NCBI GenBank assembly: GCA_002341825.1
Contig: DDOU01000122.1
Location: 9,817-19,760 of the forward strand
Origin: Candidatus Igneacidithiobacillus taiwanensis
GTDB taxonomy: Bacteria; Pseudomonadota; Gammaproteobacteria; Acidithiobacillales; Acidithiobacillaceae
Reading direction: 5' to 3'
DNA: 9,944 bases
A program made the translations under genes and the position numbers. The notes beneath the pieces are model-generated. The model saw nothing but the letters and a program-made list of their open reading frames with translations. It made no database searches and was not told the origin of the DNA. Position 1 is the stretch's first letter. Every line of letters begins with the position of its first letter. Shown here piece after piece: positions 6,991 through 9,944 of this stretch.

Positions 6991-6997
6991 GACTGGT

Positions 6998-8380
6998 ATG
7001 ACCGAGCAGCAGACGGATATTTTGATTGTGGGTGGTGGCCCGGCGGGGATGATGGCCGGTATCACTGCCGCTCAGTTCGCCCCGCACAAGAAGGTCTTGG
7101 TGGTACGACCCGAGGCTGATGCCGTGATCCCCTGCGGTATTCCGTACATCTTTGGCACCCTGGGCGGCACCGACGAGGACATGGCCGGTCGCGCTCCCCT
7201 CCTCGCCGCCGGGGGGCAATTGCAGATCGGGCGGGTAGAGAGCATTGACCGCGGGCAACGTACGGCCATCCTTGCCAGCGGCGACATCATTCATTGGGAG
7301 CGACTGGTTCTTGCCACCGGCTCCGAAAACTTCATCCCGCCCATTCCCGGCACCCAGCTTGCCGGGGTTTTCAGCATTCAGAAAGACTACGAGGCCCTCG
7401 ACCAACTCTTTTCTACCTTGATTCCCGGCATCAAAACCCTGGCCATCATTGGCGGCGGCTTCATTGGGGTGGAATTTGCCGATGAAATTCGCAAACGCGG
7501 CATTGCGGTGCACATCATCGAGATGCTGCCCCATCTGCTGCAAGCCGCTTTTGATCTCGATGCCTGCACTGCCGTGGAAAAGCAACTCAGCGAGCACGGA
7601 GTACACATCCACACCCATTGCAAGGTGGAGGCCCTGCTGCCCGACGCCGCCGGCAACAAAGTGGCGCAGGTGCAGATTGCCGGCCAGCCACCCTTGGCCG
7701 TGGATGCAGTACTGATCGCCATCGGCACCCGCCCCAATGTTACCTTGGCCAAGGCCATGGGCCTTACCCTGAGCCGTTCCGGGGGCATTTGGGTCGACGC
7801 CTTTCAGCGCAGTCGCGAAGACCACGCCATCTTTGCCGTTGGCGATTGTGCCCACAAACAGGATTTTTTTACCCGCAAGGCGAGTCACGCCATGATTGCC
7901 TCGCAAGCAGCAGCGGAGGGTCGGATTGCCGGCATGAACCTCTACGGCCTGCGCGAACTCCGCCACAGCGCCGGGTCGGTGAGTGTCTATGCCAGCGAAA
8001 TCGATGGTCTGGCCTTTGGCGTAGCCGGCCTGACCCAGCAGCAGGCAGAAAGCGAGGGCTTTCCCATTCTCGTCGGCGAGGCCCGCCTGCCCGATCATCA
8101 TCCCGCCTCCATGCCCAATACTCAGGAGGTCTACTGCCGGGTGATTTTTGCTGCCGATTCTCTGCAACTGCTGGGTGCGCAGGTTTTGGGTGGGGCGACC
8201 ACCGGCGAGTTGGTCAACACCATGGGCCTGGCCATCCAGATGCGGGCGACCGCCCCCGACATCGCCAGTATGCAGTTTGGCAGCCAGCCGCGCCTGACCC
8301 CTTCCCTGCACCCCCTGGTGGCCGCCACCGGCGACGCCCTGCGCCGCCACTACGCCCACCTGCACCCCTGTGTCGAATGA
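6998..8380 (+). CDS. FAD/NAD-dependent pyridine nucleotide-disulfide oxidoreductase with one redox cysteine (CoA-disulfide reductase/NADH oxidase-like)
   Basis: A 460-residue flavoprotein. FAD-binding Rossmann motif at the N-terminus (DILIVGGGPAGMMAG, Gly12-Gly17); second nucleotide-binding motif GGGFIG at 152-157, whose following strand ends in Glu175, which points to NADH over NADPH; second FAD contact 'FAVGDCA' (Asp283); then a C-terminal dimerisation domain. The redox centre is a single Cys46 in 'VIPCGIPYIFG', as in CoA-disulfide reductase and NADH oxidase/peroxidase. The CxxxxC pair of lipoamide dehydrogenase is absent. His438-Pro lies where lipoamide dehydrogenase has its HPTxxE dyad, but the Glu is not there. 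It should oxidise NADH and reduce oxygen, a CoA- or other disulfide, or an unknown acceptor. In this operon it might reoxidise NADH from PDH and glycolysis, or maintain CoA thiols. The fold is certain; the substrate is not. Confidence 0.85.
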   Translation: MTEQQTDILIVGGGPAGMMAGITAAQFAPHKKVLVVRPEADAVIPCGIPYIFGTLGGTDEDMAGRAPLLAAGGQLQIGRVESIDRGQRTAILASGDIIHWERLVLATGSENFIPPIPGTQLAGVFSIQKDYEALDQLFSTLIPGIKTLAIIGGGFIGVEFADEIRKRGIAVHIIEMLPHLLQAAFDLDACTAVEKQLSEHGVHIHTHCKVEALLPDAAGNKVAQVQIAGQPPLAVDAVLIAIGTRPNVTLAKAMGLTLSRSGGIWVDAFQRSREDHAIFAVGDCAHKQDFFTRKASHAMIASQAAAEGRIAGMNLYGLRELRHSAGSVSVYASEIDGLAFGVAGLTQQQAESEGFPILVGEARLPDHHPASMPNTQEVYCRVIFAADSLQLLGAQVLGGATTGELVNTMGLAIQMRATAPDIASMQFGSQPRLTPSLHPLVAATGDALRRHYAHLHPCVE

Positions 8381-8382
8381 GC

Positions 8383-8388
8383 AAGGAG
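8383..8388 (+). promoter_or_regulatory. Shine-Dalgarno site deciding between two aldolase starts
   Basis: AAGGAG lies 6 bases before ATG 8395. A second in-frame ATG at 8377 overlaps the upstream stop (ATGA) but would place this site inside the coding region, adding MSKETA. The site favours 8395; the 8377 start remains possible through translational coupling. Confidence 0.65.
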
Positions 8389-8394
8389 ACCGCG

Positions 8395-9318
8395 ATGAAG
8401 ACCCTACTGCAAGCCCCCATCGGAATTTCGGCCGACGCCGAGCGCCGCTGGGAAGAAAACTATCGGCTGGTTACGCAAGATTCGGGACGCCTCTTTTTGA
8501 TGGCCGGTGACCAGAAGGTCGAACATCTCAACGACGACTTCGTGGGCGGGACCGCAGCCGACGACGACGCCGATCCCGAACACCTGTTTCGCATTGCCAG
8601 CGCCGCGCCCATTGGCTGCTTTGCAGCGCAACTCGGCCTCATTGCCCGCTATGGTCGCGACTACCCGCAGATACCCTACCTGCTCAAACTCAACAGCAAG
8701 ACGCACCTCGTCAAGACTGCCGAGCAAGACCCTCGCAGCCTGCAGTGGCAGAGCATGGCACAGGTGCGCGATTTTCTGCGCTACAGCCGTATCCGCGTTG
8801 TCGGGGTGGGCTACACCATTTATCCGGGGTCGATCTACGAGGCAGAGATGCTGCGCGAGGCCGCGCAATTGGTGCATGATGCTCACCAGTTGGGCCTACT
8901 GGCAGTGATTTGGGCCTACCCGCGCGGTAAGGCGGTAGGACCACGAGAGCAGGATCCGCATCTGATTGCCGGGGCGGCGGGGCTGGTCGCCTGCCTGGGC
9001 GCGGACTTTGCCAAAGTGAATCCGCCCCTGGACGCCGACGGTAAGATGGACGCCAAGCTGCTTGGCGAGGCGGTAGCTGCCGCCGGGCGCACCCGGGTCA
9101 TCTGCGCCGGCGGGTCGGAAACGACCGCCCCGGAATTTCTCCAACGCCTGCAAGACCAGTTAGAACTCGGCGGTACCGCTGGCTGCGCCACGGGCCGCAA
9201 CGTCCACCAGCGCTCCCTACCCGAGGCCGTGCGCTTTTGCACTGCCGTGCACGCCATCGTCGTCAAGGGCCAAACGGCAGAACAGGCCAGCCAGTTGCTC
9301 GAAGGTCCGACCCCGTGA
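8395..9318 (+). CDS. Class I fructose-bisphosphate aldolase, archaeal/DhnA (FbaB) type
   Basis: A 307-residue TIM-barrel aldolase that cleaves fructose 1,6-bisphosphate to DHAP and glyceraldehyde 3-phosphate through a Schiff base. Matches to the DhnA/FbaB family in order: 'MAGDQKVEHLNDD' (Asp39, His44; E. coli FbaB has 'LPVDQGVEH'), 'IPYLLKLNSKT' (Lys98), 'VGVGYTIYPGS', 'LLAVIWAYPRG', 'GADFAKVNPP' with Lys207 as the expected Schiff-base lysine, 'VICAGGSE', and the phosphate-binding 'GGTAGCATGRNVHQR'. The length is shorter than E. coli FbaB (about 350) and nearer the archaeal form (about 260-300). It starts 14 bases after the flavoprotein gene and shares its stop with the GTG of pyruvate kinase. 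A related function, such as 2-amino-3,7-dideoxy-heptulosonate synthase or an LsrF-like aldolase, cannot be excluded, but the Pfk and pyruvate kinase neighbours favour glycolysis. Confidence 0.85.
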   Translation: MKTLLQAPIGISADAERRWEENYRLVTQDSGRLFLMAGDQKVEHLNDDFVGGTAADDDADPEHLFRIASAAPIGCFAAQLGLIARYGRDYPQIPYLLKLNSKTHLVKTAEQDPRSLQWQSMAQVRDFLRYSRIRVVGVGYTIYPGSIYEAEMLREAAQLVHDAHQLGLLAVIWAYPRGKAVGPREQDPHLIAGAAGLVACLGADFAKVNPPLDADGKMDAKLLGEAVAAAGRTRVICAGGSETTAPEFLQRLQDQLELGGTAGCATGRNVHQRSLPEAVRFCTAVHAIVVKGQTAEQASQLLEGPTP

Positions 9319-9944
9319 TCCAGCTCCCCAGCCATCACAGCAAGATCGTCTGCACCATAGGCCCCGCCTCGGATGCCCTACACACCCTCGAGGCGATGCT
9401 GCATGCCGGTATGAATGTGGCCCGCCTCAATCTCGCCCACGGCACCCCGGCAGAACACGAGGCACGCATTGCCCGTATCCGCAAGGCGGCCGAGAAAACC
9501 CAGCGGCGGGTTGCCATCCTGGCCGACCTACCGGGCCCCAAAATCCGCATCGGCACCTTGCCGGCACCGGTGCAGCTACGCGCCGGCAGCCAAGTTCGCC
9601 TTGCTCCGCAAGCGGCAGGCACCGCCGAGGAAATCCCTCTCGAGTTACCACCCCTCTCCCGACCGCTGCAACAGGGCGACCGCATCTTTCTGAATGATGG
9701 CTTCCTCGAGTTACGTGTCGAGGACGTGGACGAGGCCGGCCTACACTGTCGCGTCGTGGTCGGCGGCACTCTGCTCTCGCACAAAGGGGTGAATCTGCCC
9801 GAAATTTCCCTGCAAGGGGGTGCCGTAACCAGCGAGGATCGGAAACTATTGGCCTTTGCCCTGCAGGCCGGGGTCGATGGCCTGAGCGTTTCCTTCGTCG
9901 AGACGGCAGACGATCTCGCTGCCGTACGTCGGGAAGCGCAGACC
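9315..9944 (+). CDS. pyk: Pyruvate kinase, N-terminal part (runs off the window)
   Basis: 210 codons are open to the end of the window; the family is about 470-500 residues, so under half is visible. The product transfers phosphate from PEP to ADP. Seen from the start: 'SKIVCTIGPAS' (A-domain strand 1), 'GMNVARLNLAHG' (Arg37, Asn39), 'ILADLPGPKIRIG' (Asp71, Lys76), then the B-domain with 'GDRIFLNDGFLEL' and 'HKGVNLPEISL', and back to the A-domain with 'AGVDGLSVSFVETADDLAAVR'. The catalytic lysine and Mg site lie beyond the end. Lys76 with Leu72 and Ile79 is the pattern of potassium-independent enzymes, and Ala41 replaces the Ser of LNFSHG. The GTG start overlaps the aldolase stop (GTGA), with a weak GAAGG site at 9301-9305, so translation is probably coupled. 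There is no ATG start nearby. The identification is secure; the gene symbol is generic. Confidence 0.93.
   Translation, partial: MIQLPSHHSKIVCTIGPASDALHTLEAMLHAGMNVARLNLAHGTPAEHEARIARIRKAAEKTQRRVAILADLPGPKIRIGTLPAPVQLRAGSQVRLAPQAAGTAEEIPLELPPLSRPLQQGDRIFLNDGFLELRVEDVDEAGLHCRVVVGGTLLSHKGVNLPEISLQGGAVTSEDRKLLAFALQAGVDGLSVSFVETADDLAAVRREAQT

Noticed and set aside
6970..6997. The largest gap, checked for a terminator, promoter or small RNA
   Set aside because: Only 28 bases, holding a Shine-Dalgarno site and no inverted repeat or T-run.
6926..8365. A 479-codon open frame on the minus strand, antisense to almost the whole flavoprotein gene
   Set aside because: The plus strand encodes a clear FAD/NAD enzyme. 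The antisense frame has no recognisable motif and no sensible start context. Long open antisense frames are expected opposite GC-rich coding sequence.
6998..8380. Flavoprotein as the missing lipoamide dehydrogenase (E3)
   Set aside because: It lacks the CxxxxC redox pair and the HPxxxE glutamate of E3, so the name is not supported despite the operon position.
7618..8394. Upstream extension of the aldolase reading frame through the flavoprotein gene
   Set aside because: The sequence before 8395 is a shadow of the flavoprotein frame and has no homology-like motifs. A strong Shine-Dalgarno site sets the aldolase start at 8395.

Overview
This window is one compact block of plus-strand genes for carbohydrate breakdown. 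It runs from the 3' end of a phosphoglycerate mutase gene to the 5' part of a pyruvate kinase gene. The DNA is GC-rich (roughly 60% by eye). All start codons, Shine-Dalgarno sites and spacings are ordinary bacterial ones. The mix of enzyme types, and comparison with remembered sequences, suggests a proteobacterium, possibly an autotroph such as Acidithiobacillus. That placement is only a guess, because no rRNA or other marker is present.

Layout, all on the plus strand: gpmI 3' end (3-188); a small AhpD-like/CMD-family redox protein (210-560); pyruvate dehydrogenase E1 alpha (553-1617), E1 beta (1614-2606) and E2 (2606-3901); acetate kinase (3889-5076); a Ptb/Pta-type phosphate acyltransferase (5102-6022); a PfkB-type phosphofructokinase (6013-6969); an FAD/NAD-dependent oxidoreductase with a single redox cysteine (6998-8380); an archaeal-type class I fructose-bisphosphate aldolase (8395-9318); and pyruvate kinase (9315 to beyond the window end). 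Six of the ten junctions overlap by 1 to 13 bases. The other four gaps are 14 to 28 bases. I see no promoter, terminator, RNA gene, mobile element, repeat or CRISPR array. No non-coding stretch is longer than 28 bases.

Together the genes cover fructose-6-phosphate to FBP (Pfk), FBP cleavage (aldolase), 3PG to 2PG (GpmI), PEP to pyruvate (pyruvate kinase), pyruvate to acetyl-CoA (PDH), and acetyl-CoA to acetyl phosphate to acetate plus ATP (Pta/Ptb and AckA). These are mostly the catabolic-only steps. The shared reversible steps (Pgi, TPI, GAPDH, PGK, enolase) are not in the window. The block therefore looks like an operon for turning stored hexose into acetyl-CoA, acetate and ATP.

The points most worth a second look are the CxxCxxxH AhpD-like protein coupled to the lipoyl-enzyme genes, the PDH subunits that resemble the cyanobacterial/plastid type (E2 has Phe where most family members have the catalytic Asp), the absence of a recognisable E3 despite a flavoprotein in the cluster, and a pyruvate kinase with the residue pattern of potassium-independent enzymes.
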